Origin: Udeniomyces pyricola
Lineage: Eukaryota; Basidiomycota; Tremellomycetes; Cystofilobasidiales; Mrakiaceae
Assembly: GCA_039545295.1 (NCBI GenBank)
Contig: BCIK01000006.1
Coordinates: forward strand, 62,001 to 126,000
Direction: 5' to 3'
DNA length: 64,000 nucleotides
Both the position numbers and the translations under genes were made by a program. Shown here piece by piece: positions 11,695 through 24,017 of this stretch (the stretch's first letter is position 1; each line of letters begins with the position of its first letter). The notes under the pieces were generated by a model, which was not told where the DNA came from, did not search any database, and saw nothing but the letters and a program-made list of their open reading frames with translations.

Positions 11695-14600
11695 CTTTTT
11701 TTTTGTTCCGTCGAAGTCTTTGGGTTTGAGGTTTGTGGTAGGGTTTGAGGTTTGAGGTAGGATGTAAGGATACGTACGTGAAGATGCGTGACCTCGCCCC
11801 GCGGCGCATGGACAGCAATGACCGAATTGCCGAGCCGTTTCTTGCATTGCGGGCAGCTAGTTGGAGGGAAAACGATATGTGTAAAACGAGAGAAGCATGG
11901 CACGGGGAAGGTGAGAGCGCACAAGGTCAATTCAGGACGGGAAAGGGAGGGGTCATGGGAAGAAAAAGGAAGTACAAAGGAGCATGTGACAACATGGCAA
12001 CGACGATAACCATTCCTCTGTTTGTGTCTAAGAGACAACGAACAAACTATGAACAACGCAACTTACATTCTCGAATCCGTAATTCTAACCCGTTTCTCTC
12101 TCAACCTCATCACCTTTCCTTCCACCTCTTCCTTTCTCAGCCTCGCCAATTCCTTTCCTATCCTACCGGCTTCTCTTTGAGCATGATCATCGCGTAGTGT
12201 GCGAAGGAGGTACGCTTGAACGTCAGCCAGCTCAAGGAGGGGTGGCAGCAAATCGAGCACTTCGAGAGGTGGAAGACGAGTCGAATGACGAGAGAGGAGA
12301 GAGAGAGCAGGAGGAAGGTGCAGAGAGGGAGACGGAGGTTTAGTGGTCGAGGTAGGCGAAGTGCGTTTCGAAGGATGAGAGACAGGCGAGGTCGTAGGAA
12401 CGAGGTAGATTCGAAGGAGAATCAGGAACGGAGAAGGGTTCGCGTTCGGTCGCGCTTGGGAAGTCAAAACGCAATATCTGTCGACAACAAAAAGCCCGTT
12501 AGCACGAAGCTCAGATCCGATACAAAAGCGAAGATCCAAGAACGTTTATTTTTTTTTCCGCCAATCGAGGCAAAAAAAGAAGGAAAAAAGAAGAAGAAGA
12601 AAGAGAAAATACAGAGAGAAGATGCGAGCAGGAAGAGAGACGAAGCGAGCCATGAAGTTGGGGGAGGGAGACCTACTCTTCGGCCTTGTCGTAATCCGCC
12701 AATCGATGGACGTATATCTGTAATGCACTCTCGTCGTTACCCAGTCGACCCAGGAGGATCGCTCGGGCTTCGTACAAATCTGAGTGCACGCCATCAAAGC
12801 GGGAAGCAGATGAGAGCGGTAACGTTAAAGCCAATCCCTAAACGCATTGCTCTTCTTATGACGGACAGAAGAAACGGGTGAAGGGAAGGAGGGATATATG
12901 AGAAATGGTAGGATATCCACCTTCATCTGGCAGACGTCGAAGAACTCGATCGGGTCGATACGAAGTCGAACTCTTGAGGAAGTCAAGCGCTCGATCATAA
13001 GCCTCTTGGGATTTTCCTGCAAATGGGAAGGGCAAAGCAGAGAAAGAAACGTAGAAAGTTGGCATAAAACAAGAGAATCAAAGAGTCGACCAAAAGATAA
13101 CACATGGCTCAATTCTTGTCGGGTGATTATCTTGAGTTCCATCATCTACGTGTCCACGCCATAATTATCCGCTCTTTCTTTCGACTTGACTCCGCCTTTC
13201 CGCCTTTCTAAGAGAAATCCCAGCACATACCTTTTTTCCTCTCGCGCTTGACATCGTCAATATACAGCTCAGCTAACCGATCGTGATATTGTGACTCGGA
13301 CTCGCCGAGTTTATAGATGAGGAACTCGAGGAAGGCGATAGCGGCACGGGGAGAGACGGTCTCGAGGTGGGCAAGAACGGCAGGGGATGGAAGAGGTTCC
13401 ACTGTTTCTGGATCGGGGGTAAAGATCTTGATTTTCAGAAGAAGGAGAAGAAGAAAAGGAAGAGGTGATAGGCCAAGTGGGGGAAGTGGGGGAAGGAGAG
13501 AGGCAATCAACGCATGTGACAGTATGTAAGCACAAATGACGATCGCAGCAGACATATTGCAAGTGACCTCGATAACAGAGGAGCCAAGAAAAAAACTAAC
13601 CTTCATAGCCCAATCAAAATCGACATCAAAGATCCAGCGTGAGGATTGGAATATGAGTGGGAGATACTTGGGTCCCAATGCGAGAAGGTATCGGACGGTA
13701 GGGTCCAGCTTGTCTCTCAGATCATCTTCATCCTGTGCGAGCCTGCATTTGGTCAGCCGGAGATGGACGTGAGGATCAGCAATGAGTCGAAGAGGGACGT
13801 AGGAAGAAGAGCGTAGGAAGGATAGAAAAGGTAGGCAAAGATGCGAGGCTTACTCGCGCAGCAGCTTAACTGCCTTTTCGTGTTCCCCTCGTGTACGGTA
13901 CAAGTCAGTGAGATCCGAATATTTCTGCCAAGGAGAAGCATGTGTTCGGTAAGTTAGCGATGCATGAGTATGATCTCCTGAACGAGATGGCTCCAATTAT
14001 GAGCCTAAGAAAAGACAGAGCGGGCTAACCTTCTTGTCTCTCAGTACGCCTTCGACTTCTACGACCTCGCAAAAGTTGTCGAGCCTGCAGAGACTTCCCA
14101 CGAGACTCGGCCGGACGATAAGATAAGCTTTGAAGAGCGCGGTATCGACAAGCTGGGCGACACGGTACACTTGCTCGGGCGTGAGTTCGGCGATCGGCAA
14201 GTCTGGAATTGAGAGGAGGTCAGAGATCGGAAGGGAAGCAAGCGGGGAAAGAGTTTCGGGAAGAGACGCGAGGAGCGTTGGAGAGAGGGGACGGAGTGCG
14301 CCTAAAACTTTTTGACGCCGATCAGAGAGGTAGTGCAAAAGTGCTTCAAGCGATTGTTTCGTGCGAACTATGCGAAGAAAAAGGTTCTTCCGTCAGTCGG
14401 TAGCTGATCACGATCATTGGAAAAACTACGAGGCATCGAGCCATCAGACGCCATTCTTTACACACCTGCGGCGTCCCTTTCCTTTTCCCTTTCGAGCCTG
14501 TCATTCTCCTTGCCACCTCGTATGCTCCCCTTGAGACTCGCCGGTCTGCTCTCCTGATCTTTAGGAGTCGAGTCGGATCCCGTTCCAGTATCATCGTGTT

Positions 14601-16815
14601 TCGTTCCCAACCCTAACGCGGCCAACGTTCCGCTCAGGACCTTTCTTCCAGCTCCCTCCAGCCCACTTGTCACGCTCGCATCGTCATCCCCATCTCCACC
14701 AGATTCATCTGGTCTTGTCGGCCGAATTTTTGGCCCGCCAAATGTCTGAATCTGAGCCTCGCCGTCCGGTATGGCAAGCCGGCCCGAGACAACCTCAGGG
14801 AAGAGAGCAATCACTTTGGCCGGGGTGATATCGAGATCGAGGAAAGTCTCGATGGCCGTCGCCGGCGCCGAAGGTAGAACGGTGAGAGCTCGAAGAGACC
14901 GCAGGAGTCGGATGCGAGTGAGCTTGTCTGGCAGAGTTCGCTCGTCAATGCCGGCTAGCAGCTCGAGCGCTTCTTCGTACTCGCCCGATTGCATCAGTTC
15001 ATCGACGATGGCGCCAAGGGACTTCATCTTAAGTACCCAGACCGTACTGCCTTCATTCGCAGCAACAGCACGTTCGGTTGGGGTACTGACGCAAAAAAGT
15101 GGGGGTTTAGGCGCCGTTTGGGAGGAAGACTGAGATGAGGCAAGATGTTGAATAGTGTAAGGATGGGGTGGGGTCGTCTGTGGGATGGGCAACGAAAAGT
15201 CAGAGAGTTGAGTGAGGGTTGAGCAAGCTCGGATAGAGATGATGGGATGTTGAGATGATAAAGACGTGGATGGATGACCGTTGTTGGATCCAGATGAGGC
15301 TGTCGCCGATGAAGTGGTTGGGAGTGAGAGCAGCGAGGTTGTTAAGGTCGGCAGGACAGTAACGATGAAGGGTTGGGCAATCTCTGTATGAGTCCAAATG
15401 CAAGCACATGCAGATTTATTAGTGGAGAGGAGTAGGAGGGTGTTGAGTGCCTCTGTCCCAATATCCGGACGTACGAATCTCTTCTGGAGAGGCTGGCCAA
15501 TCAATCTCGGCTTTCCGATTCGGCTTTCCATCCGGTCCACAGAACAAGCCAGAAGCTGTCAGATAGGAACAACGAAGAGATGCATCAGAATACACGCGAC
15601 TTGTAGAGACTATGGAAATAAAAACCAAGTGCAAGGGATGGCGCGGGTGCTTACCGTCTCGGTCAACCAAGACCTCGCCTTCCCCAACACGTACCACTCT
15701 CGGCTTCGCCTTCGCAGATCCTCCTAGTCCCAGGGTCATGTAACCTCCCACGCCTCCCAGCCCTAGCCCTCCCAATCCAGCACTGACTACGCTATTTGGC
15801 CTGCCCTCAACCTCGGTACCAGTGCCGGCCCGATGACTGTCCAAGTTGAGCTCCGTGCTCAACACACGGAGAGGATTGATACCGATGAGCACATGGTCTG
15901 CACTTGTATATGCTGCCACAATTCGGTCTGGGGACGCGAACGCAATGGATCGGGGGGTATGCGGAAGGGTCAGCGACAAGGGGGGAAGGGTCGGTGCGAG
16001 GTTTTCGTGACCATCGGTCCATTGGAACGAGATGAGGCGCTTCTTGAGTCCGATGAGTAGAGACGTCACCAGTTGGGGAGGAAGAGGAGGATCAGACGAT
16101 GGATCGAGAGTCATCGGGGAGGAGGAAGATGGAGCAGCAGGAGCAACGACAGGTCGAGAGATGGAGGTATGAATGGCAAAGGTCTGGGCTCCTCGCGATT
16201 GTGGCAGTGTTTGGGTAAGTGTAAGGGTCGATGGATCATACAGGTGCACAGTCGATTCTGTTGAAACATATGGCCACGCCCTACGTGAGCGAACGTATCT
16301 AGTACAAGAGCGTCGATAGAGGCGTTGTGACGCACCGGACAGAACGACGAGGGCGTCAATCTCCTTGATGAAGCCGAGCTGATCGATGGCACGTTTTGCC
16401 GCTGACTTCTTCTTGTCGAGAAGCGTTGCTTTCGGCACGGATCCATCCTCGTCTTTTCGGTTCAAAGAAGCGAAAGGTCAGGATAAGAATAATCAACATC
16501 AGCAAAGACCCGGGGATCTGCGCCTTACGCCGAGCGCGCCCTCCGGGAGGGGTAAAGGGCATCATGGTCGACTGACCTTCACCCTCGTCAATCCTGTAGA
16601 CACTAAGGTTACCTCCCCCTGAAGCTATATACAGCTTGTTTCCTTGGTGGATGAAGCATGAGATGGTTTAAGTGATAGATCAGATGATCAGCAGGAGGAC
16701 AGCGCTCTCGGTGTAGGCAGGTAGGGTGGGTGTACTGTCACGCACCTTGGGACAGGACGGCGTCGACCTTCTCCTTGATAGCCTGGACGAGCGGAAGGGC
16801 CGTGAAAGGCGGCAT
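11236..16815 (-). CDS. VPS39: VPS39/VAM6, HOPS-complex subunit
   Basis: Fifteen exons: 16815-16746, 16642-16577, 16452-16336, 16257-15655, 15555-15475, 15383-14466, 14367-14030, 13924-13854, 13742-13601, 13426-13231, 13016-12921, 12779-12677, 12477-12067, 11856-11778, 11349-11236, giving 1134 residues. VPS39 is the Rab7-side subunit of HOPS, which tethers late endosomes and vacuoles before fusion, and it also takes part in vacuole-mitochondrion contacts. The N-terminal third is a citron-homology (CNH) domain starting MPPFTALPLVQAIKEKV. The middle is an alpha solenoid (EEALELLAGI; VYRVAQLVDTALFKAYL; ARAILLGRLGNDESALQIYV), and the C-terminus has the family Cys motif CPQCKKRLGNS. The last exon is inferred: it starts with the Cys expected after the final His and lies in phase, past a 428-nt intron full of repeats. 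Low-complexity inserts occur near residues 320-400. Confidence 0.9.
11375..11410. repeat. (AC)18 microsatellite inside the last VPS39 intron
   Basis: An uninterrupted run of AC dinucleotides on the plus strand (TG in the VPS39 transcript), about 25 bases upstream of the proposed last exon in transcript order. It lies between the polypyrimidine acceptor at 11350 and the homopolymer at 11644-11704. Confidence 0.95.
11644..11704. repeat. 51-base poly-T run plus 9 T after a single C
   Basis: T runs from 11644 to 11694, then one C, then nine more T. In the VPS39 transcript this is a poly-A of over 50 bases lying inside the last intron. The exact length is likely to be uncertain in the assembly. 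Confidence 0.95.
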
Positions 16816-17364
16816 GGTGTGCTAGGTTGGGCGCTAGATAGACGTGATGGGCGAGTGATGAACTGCGTCGGTGCGAGGTCAACGGGATGGCCGTGGGGGA
16901 GCTGGTACACGTTATACTAGTAGCTTGTAGCTTGTACTAGCTTGTAGCTGCGTCGAGATGACGATTGGTCATGTAACCATTGCCACTCATCATTGAATAT
17001 CGCGTATCGAATATCGCACCGCGATCGCCTCGCCATGATCAGTCATAATCACTCCTGAGAATCATCGGCCCATCTAAGCTTATCCTTCAACCGTCTTGAC
17101 CCGAATCTACCCCACCATTACACCCACTCCAACTCTTGACCCCGCAGCCAACTCACAAATGTCTCCCTCGCCCACCCATCAGCAGTCTGACCAAAGCATC
17201 CCGTTCGTTCATTCCGATGCCAGAGAGAGAACCCTCTACTTGACATCCTTCGCCTCGACGCGTCGACTGACATGACCGATTGACGTGTTCACTCACTTTC
17301 ATTCCTTCCGGCTCCGCTGCCCGTTGGTTTGAATCTGCTTGAAATCTGTCCCGCATTTTCTCTC
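16816..17364. promoter_or_regulatory. Divergent intergenic region between VPS39 and the TPR gene
   Basis: The two start codons lie 549 bases apart. The region contains a small direct repeat of TAGCTTGTA/CTAGCTTGTA at about 16917-16949. An upstream ATG at 17160 opens a 38-codon frame and could be a first coding exon of the TPR gene. Confidence 0.4.
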
Positions 17365-18767
17365 ATGCTTAGAGCCAAGATCAAAACCGCTGCTGACTAC
17401 AAAACCAAAGGAAATGAAGCCTTCAAGACTGTCCGTCCTTCTTGTTCGCATCTGCGCATACCTACTTGACAGCCGCTCATCCTCGGCTATTCTGGTTGTT
17501 CTCACCTGCACTGGGACCGTCTTTGGACCCTCGGCCTCTCCTGTCTTTCACATCGCTCTCTTCTACAGGGTGATCTTCAAGGCGGTCAGTACTCCTCTCC
17601 GTTGGACCATCAGCTCACCACGACAAACTAGTATTGATCCCGACTTGTACCACCTCTTTCTTTCTCAGCCATGATTAACTATCATCACGTCCGCACTATC
17701 TCCCACATCATGCTATCCACCATCTCTTCAAGCTCATCCTATTGACGCATGTGTTATAACCTACACAGGCTCTTCTCTTTCTCAAAGGACTTGATAGATC
17801 CATGGCCAACAGCATGAGCGGTCAGGCTCCGGATGCCATTACGAAGCAAGACCTTTCTGGGGTACGTGTCTGGGTTAGCTTGGGCAAGATGCTTGACGAC
17901 CTTCTGTCGAAGACTCACGTAGAGGGCTGATCTGATGATGGACGATCGATATGGAATACGGGTCCGATCAGGTCGATGCCGAGATCTCCCTAATCTTTTC
18001 CAACATGGCGGCCGTGCATCTCAAGAAAGGATCTTACGCCCGTGCTATCGCTTGTTCGGATGATGCGCTCAAGGTACGGCCGCCGTCTGATTCAAATCTT
18101 TGTATCCTGAGGGAAGATCAAGTTGTGAATGATGCTTTGGTTTCGATTCTGATTTTTTTTTGCTCGTTGTCGATTTGGTCCGAGCAGAAGAACCCGGCCA
18201 ACGTTAAGGCTGCTTTCCGAAAGGCGACGGCTCTCAACAATTCAGGTGCATGATCGAAGCCTCATTTCGAGAGACTAAAGCCAGGATGACTGATCAAATG
18301 TTCAATCACACTCTTTCTCTTTTTGATCATTCTACTTCCGTGCATCAGGTGAAATCATGAAGGCTATCGCCCTTTTGAAGACGCTCGATCAGAAGGGTTC
18401 GTTTTCTTGATTTTCTTAGTCGATAGCACACATGCCCTTCTCTCCTTCCCCCTCCCCCTCCTTCCTCCTTCTAATCTCGTTGCCAACTTCACCTTTTTCT
18501 AATGTTCGAAACGCTTTGGGCGCTCCCAGATCCTTCCGTAGCAATGCTTCTGACGCAGATCAATAGAGAGGAACAAGCGAGGAAGAAGAAATCAGATGCT
18601 TCCTTCCGAGGTCCGTTTTTAACCTTACCATCCACACCTTCTATTCCGCCAAGATTCCTTTCCTAGCGAGCGAAGCTGACATCTTACATCACTTTCGGAC
18701 CGGGTGCGGGGGACGAATCTTGACAGGCATGTTTGATTCGAAAAACAAGATCTCCAGTACGGTGTAA
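17365..18767 (+). CDS. Small TPR-only protein (immunophilin-type TPR, co-chaperone-like)
   Basis: Nine exons: 17365-17430, 17569-17584, 17669-17688, 17769-17861, 17972-18073, 18188-18245, 18349-18396, 18530-18610, 18727-18767, giving 174 residues. There are three tetratricopeptide repeats: YKTKGNEAFKTGDLQGAMIN..., IFSNMAAVHLKKGSYARAIA... and AAFRKATALNNSGEIMKAIA..., then a basic tail (ARKKKSDASFRGMFDS). This arrangement, ending in a basic helix and an F-x-G-M-F motif, resembles the TPR half of FKBP and Cyp40 immunophilins and TTC-type Hsp90/Hsp70 co-chaperones, here without any isomerase domain. Exons 2 and 3 are microexons of 16 and 20 nt; without exon 3 the frame breaks and the YHH of repeat 1 is lost. 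The start is uncertain: ATG 17365 is simplest, but ATG 17160 with an extra intron is possible. Confidence 0.78.
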
Positions 18768-19770
18768 ACTAAGTTGCTTGTTCTGTTCGAACTACTGTGT
18801 CCGTGTTTATCTCTGCTAAGGGATAAGTAGGGAGTTAATCAGACGAGACAGAGAAGATGATGTGTTTATAAGAAAGGAATGGGAGGAGGAGGGAAGATGT
18901 GGAGGGTTTGAAGAAAAACTAGGGATTATGCACGATTCAATCTCATCTCGCTTCTTTCACGTCAATCCGATAGATTCGCCCTAATCATCATACCGTCGTG
19001 TAAAAAGGTTCAACTTCGCTTTCATCTAACCACGTCCCCGACCTATCGGACGTTCGAACTGTCTCCAATTCCACTTTCTTAAGACTGTTGTTTCCTTGTC
19101 TTGTTTTCTTGCTTTCGTCTAGTAACCCTTTACCTCAGGCCTTATCTTTTGCTCCCTCTTTCCTCTTCTTTTCTTCTCTTCTCTTAGCTCTCGCCAAACT
19201 GATATGCCACACTCCATACAGCTACCATGTGTACGATCATTTCAAGAAAGACAGAGAGAAAAAAAGCAAATGACAAGAAGAGACCAAAGAAAAAAAGGAA
19301 GGAGAAAGAGATGTGGTTAGGCTATACGGGAGAAACTATAAGAATGTGAGTGGTCGTCATAGTGGAAAGTGTTCGCAGGCAAGCGCGCTAAAAGACAATT
19401 TTAACAAGAGAGAGAAGGGGATTATGATTGGATAGACAAATTTGATGGGGTGATGGAAGGAGGAGGAAGAGGGTGGGTCGGGTTGAACGAATCGGACTGA
19501 AAAGGATTGAATAGCCACGAGGAACATATAAACGGAGGAGACGGTTAGATGTGTAAAAGTCAAGGGGTGAAGAGAGAGAAGAAGCCGAGATGCGATGCGA
19601 GTAGACGTTAATGAAACGATCAAGAGACAAGAAAGAAAAAGGAAAGATATAGGGAGGATAAGCAGAAGTGAGGGGTGAGAGGTCAAGAGTAGTGTTTTTG
19701 TTTCAGGGAAGTTTTTTCACAGTGAGATACAAGGGAAGGGGAAGAGGAGGGGGAGGGGGAAGGGTTGCTT
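18768..19770. other. Convergent gene-free stretch, pyrimidine-rich then purine-rich
   Basis: About 1 kb between the 3' ends of the TPR gene (+) and MGM1 (-). I see no gene. Sequence to about 19200 is rich in C+T; from about 19240 onward it is rich in A+G, so each half has the pyrimidine-rich strand as the sense strand of its own gene. Confidence 0.5.
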
Positions 19771-22700
19771 TTAAAAGAAAGAACCGAAGCGACCTGTCGA
19801 CCTCCTGTCCTGAGGCATGGTGTCTTGACGAAGGTTGATCAACGATTGAAGAGAGCCCATAACCTACCGTTCCCAAGACATACACACGGTACACGAACAT
19901 AAACAATGAGCATCTTTAGTTCGACAACGTCGATATCGACAACAACAACACAAAAAAAAAAGTAGATCACGCTGCGCACCTTTTCGAGCTTGTCTTTTCG
20001 TTCTTGGAGATCGAGATGAGCTCGGATCGTTGGGTTTTCTCGTGCAAATTCAAGGTTGCCCTGTAGTTCCGGAATTTGTCAAAGTGCGTGCTATCAGTAC
20101 GATGGGTTGATAGGAAACACGTGAATGTATTTGTAAGATTGGCCAACGCACCATAAGATCTGGTCGGAGCTGGGTATCGACGCCGTTAGGGAACTGTACG
20201 TCGAAGACAAGAATGAAAGATCAGCGAGGCACATTCACTGGACAAAGCAAAGCGGATGAATCAGATACTTGCGAGGTAGAAAAAGGGATCCAGTAACTCC
20301 ACATCTGATGCGAAACAAGCAAGGAAGTGCGATATCGAAAGAGTGAAGAGATTAATAAAAAGAAGGGAAAATCAAACATCTCCAATCACATAGCCGTTTG
20401 TTTCTTTTCGTTTCAGAATATAAAAGTACGAACTGATAAACATGACCGAGGTGTACGCGAGCTTATCGGCTACGACGTTGAGGAACGCTTCTGGGCAGAA
20501 TGCCTTTTCGTCTGGCCCAGACTTGCAGCGTCGCGATCGAAGAGCCTGTTTGCGAAGTTTGATGATGTTGAGACGGTCTTGGAAAATCATAGCGTGGCGG
20601 GCTAAAAAAATCCAAGAAGGGAGAAGAAGAAAGGAGGGAGAAGCGGAAGAAGAGAAGAAGCGAGAAAAAGTCCGGTTAAGAGCATACTCCCCAACAACCA
20701 TAGCCCAGACCCAGACAAATTGAGAGCAGAAATGCCCAAACAACTCACCATCGGCTAGATGAGCAGCATTGTACCGATAAGTGTCCATCGGCGGCAAGCT
20801 CTCCTCCACCTCTTCCTCACCTCTCCTGGCCCTTTCGAGCTTCCTCCTCAGGATCTCTCGCTTCTGCACCTCGACGTCGCTGACGTAACCCACGAGTCCG
20901 TCAAGCGTCCGCTTGCCGCCAACCTTCTTGCGAATCTCGCCTAGCTTGGACTCCATGAGATCAACCTCCCGTTGCAATAGCGCCTCAGCCCGAACCCTCC
21001 CTTGTTCCCACTCGCGATCGTCAATCTCGATGTCGTACTTGTAGGGCTTGATGCAATTCTCGACCTGGTCGGCCGTCACGCCAACACGGTCACGGAGGAT
21101 CGAGTGCGAGAACTGGATGATCCGCTCGGCCGTCTGCGGGTGGAATGCGAACGGCTCAGTCGAAGCAATGGTGTCGACCATCTGGCGAAGCCCATCGGCA
21201 ACGAGGCTGGTACTGTCTCGTCCAACGCCCGACTTGGTCAGGAGCGACTTGGCCGTCTCGAGCTTGTGATTCCATTGGGCATCGAGGTCAGTCGGACTCA
21301 GCTTGCGATTATCTCCCAGAGAAGTAAGCTCGGTCGTCCGAGGGTCGGACCAGTACAGCTGCTCGAGCGTGTTGAGAAGCTTTTCGTCGAGTTTAGCTTT
21401 GAGCTTTTCACGAATCCGGGGCTTAGCGAACTGAGTTGTGAAATCTCGGAATCGACCCTTGAGTGCGTCCAGCGTCTCGGCAACATACGACTCGGGCGAG
21501 ACTCGGCGGTCATTGTACTGAACCTAGGGAAGGAGGAAAGATGAAGCAATGCCAATCTTGTCAGACAATTGACCTTTTCTATACGTGAAGAGCTGACCAG
21601 TTTCCATACGCCGTCACCTGATTGTCGGTGAATCACAACAGACGACTGACCTTGAACTGATAGCTAGCAGCTTCAAGCTCGAGCTGAACAGCATTGGTGA
21701 TCCCATAGAGACTACCAGCCATGCTGGACTCGAGGACGCCCATTAGTTTCTTGCGGAGGGTATCGGTGCCAACGAGGAGATTCTCGCCTGGCTTCTTGAA
21801 GACCCTAGCGTTTTCGCCACCAAAGTAGCTGGATTCCTTCCTGAGCACGGCGCCCGTCAAACCGCCCTTGCCAGAGCTCTGCTCGGTCTGCTTGCAAACA
21901 ACGCCAATGTAACCGAGGTGAAGGGGGTATCTATTGCCCTTGAGGATCTGGGCGCCAATCTCGGGGGCGACGAGATCCATCTTGGTGATGACGCCGATGG
22001 TTCGGAGGCCGAGCGGATCTACTTCCCTACTCGCTCGAAGGGCGGGTGAATTGGCGAGGTCGACATCGGCAGCACAGACGGCCAAGACAATGTTGGGCTC
22101 CTGAATGTAGCGATCGCAGAGGTCGACAATTTTGTCCTTGAGCGCAGCGGGTTGGTCCATCGAAGAGAGCTGAACGTAACCCGGAAGATCGATGAGGGTC
22201 AAATCGGGAACGTTGGGCGAGTAGATGCGAAGGTCGATGGGCTCGTTTGAGACGGCTTCTTCGAGCGGTACCGAGAGGTTGAGATCGGTGAGCGTCTTTT
22301 GGATCTGCTTGAAATCGGTCATGTGGCTCAAGCCAAGCTGGGGGAAGTCGCCGTACTCGACGCTCGGTCGTCCTGGGGTGGCTGGAGTGTGAATCAAGGT
22401 GAGCTCAATGGGGCGTCGGGTGACCATGTTGTCACCTCTAAAACCGTCCATCGGGTTGGAACGAACCGCATCAGTCAGACTGACATTCCAGGTTTACGTT
22501 GAACGATAGGCTGTACTCCTCGCGCTGCTTACTTTGGTAAAAACTCGTGCCCAACGATCGCTTCGAGGACAGAGCTCTTGCCAGAGCTCTGGCTACCAAT
22601 CACGACGATACTTGGGAGCTTAAGTGCATCTGACTGGTCGATGGAGAGAAGGACTTGACGGATTTCGATAAGCTTCTTTGTGAGTTGGAGGAGATTTGAA

Positions 22701-23542
22701 TCCTCGCGAACGACCTGGAGAGTTTCGTCTTCTTGGCTCGCACTGAGCGTGGCAAGGGCTCCGACCACTGCTGGAGCTGACGCTCCTCCCCCACCACCGT
22801 CACCTTCGGGCTCGCTACCACCCTGTCCAACAGGCTCTTCGGCCTTGGCCAGGCTAGGCTCTTCACTTCCAATCGTAGAGGTCTCGCCCCCGCCCCCTAT
22901 GCTTCCTTCGTTGAACCAATGCCAGGTCGACCTCATCCATTCAGGAGCCTGGAGATCACCAAGACTGGGCAGCTCAGGAAGTTCGATGGAAGATGAGACA
23001 CCATCGATGCCATCCTTGGCTTGGGCGAGAGAAGAGGCAAAGGACGAGTAGAGTTCAGACGCCGAGGAGGTCAGCGAAGAGGTCGTGGAAGTGACAGTAT
23101 CGGTCAAAGTGGTTAGGAATGAGGTTGTCGATTGCCGGAAGGCTTGATGCAGGAACAAAAGCGTCAAGGGGACGACGCATGAACGGTGAACAACCGCCGC
23201 GTCAGTAAGATGATGTCATGGCGTAGGAAAAGCATAGCGGACGGGGAGTTGCTTGAACGAACCTTCCATCTGATATGCTGCCGCACTCATGGCGCCTCCT
23301 CCGATAGCAGCCCCAGTGACGGGCACTCTGATTGCCTTGCCAAGCATGCGACCAAAGGTGCCAAACGAAAGGGCGCGCACTGAGAGATTACGCGAGGTGA
23401 AGGAGGCATTCAACGAAGGGTGATACCGGTGGGCCGAGGAAGGCAGAATGATGGGCCGGCGTGGCGGAAGGAAGAAAGACCTCGCTTGGAACGAGGGCTG
23501 GGTTGTTGCCCGGAACAATGCTCGAGTTGGAAAGCGAAGCAT
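19771..23542 (-). CDS. MGM1: MGM1/OPA1 dynamin-related GTPase of the mitochondrial inner membrane
   Basis: Nine exons: 23542-23263, 23142-22533, 22437-21651, 21523-20749, 20601-20434, 20304-20273, 20193-20152, 20060-19980, 19863-19771, giving 955 residues. The protein fuses inner membranes and shapes cristae. The N-terminus is a mitochondrial presequence rich in Arg, Ser and Phe ([18 protein letters not shown]) followed by a Gly/Ala-rich membrane segment ([19 protein letters not shown]). The GTPase domain has the P-loop GSQSSGKSS (about residue 275), DLPG (about 382) and TKMD (about 446). The stalk and C-terminal region match the family: [48 protein letters not shown]. The intron after exon 6 uses a GC donor (GCAAGT at 20272); splicing there restores the FFY-FP motif, while the nearby GT alternative gives a stop. 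Between presequence and GTPase lies a Ser/Gly-rich linker. Confidence 0.94.
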
Positions 23543-24017
23543 GTCCGCGTAGAAGTCAAAGGTGAAAGAGTAAAGGGGGGCAAGTGATGAGGCGATGTCA
23601 ATCAGGTGGAATTGTGTGGCGTTGAACTGCTGAGGCTTCTTGACAGGGGAAGGCGGAAACCCTTGAACCAGTGGGATTGGTTGAGCGGAATGAGTTTATT
23701 GGCTGAATGGGAGGGTAAGGGTGACAAGCAGACGATGTCAGTGAGACCCGAGAGGGCAAGAGCGCAGGGGATGGTTCGGTGATGATGATGGTCAATCAAA
23801 GACGGATCGGAGCGAAGCGAAGTCGTATACGTGACTGGCGATTACAAGCGACACCGGCCAGGGGCTCAGGCACAGCCGTGCACAGCCATGTACCAATTCC
23901 ATGCCATGATGTTCAATCGATGATCAGGCGTCTTTCACAGTCGATCACAGAGATCCCAGCTCCTGATAGTTATCATCATCCATCGATCCATCATCCATCT
24001 CTAGCTTATTCTCAGTC
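23543..24017. promoter_or_regulatory. Divergent promoter region MGM1 / YIP4
   Basis: 475 bases lie between the start codons of MGM1 (-) and YIP4 (+), so both promoters are expected here. No gene is visible, and I recognise no defined transcription-factor site. Confidence 0.4.

Noticed and set aside
12216..12881. 221-codon plus-strand frame
   Set aside because: It lies antisense to VPS39 exons 12-13, which show conserved motifs and proper splice sites.
21002..21544. 180-codon plus-strand frame
   Set aside because: It is antisense to the long MGM1 exon 4; the minus-strand protein matches the dynamin family.
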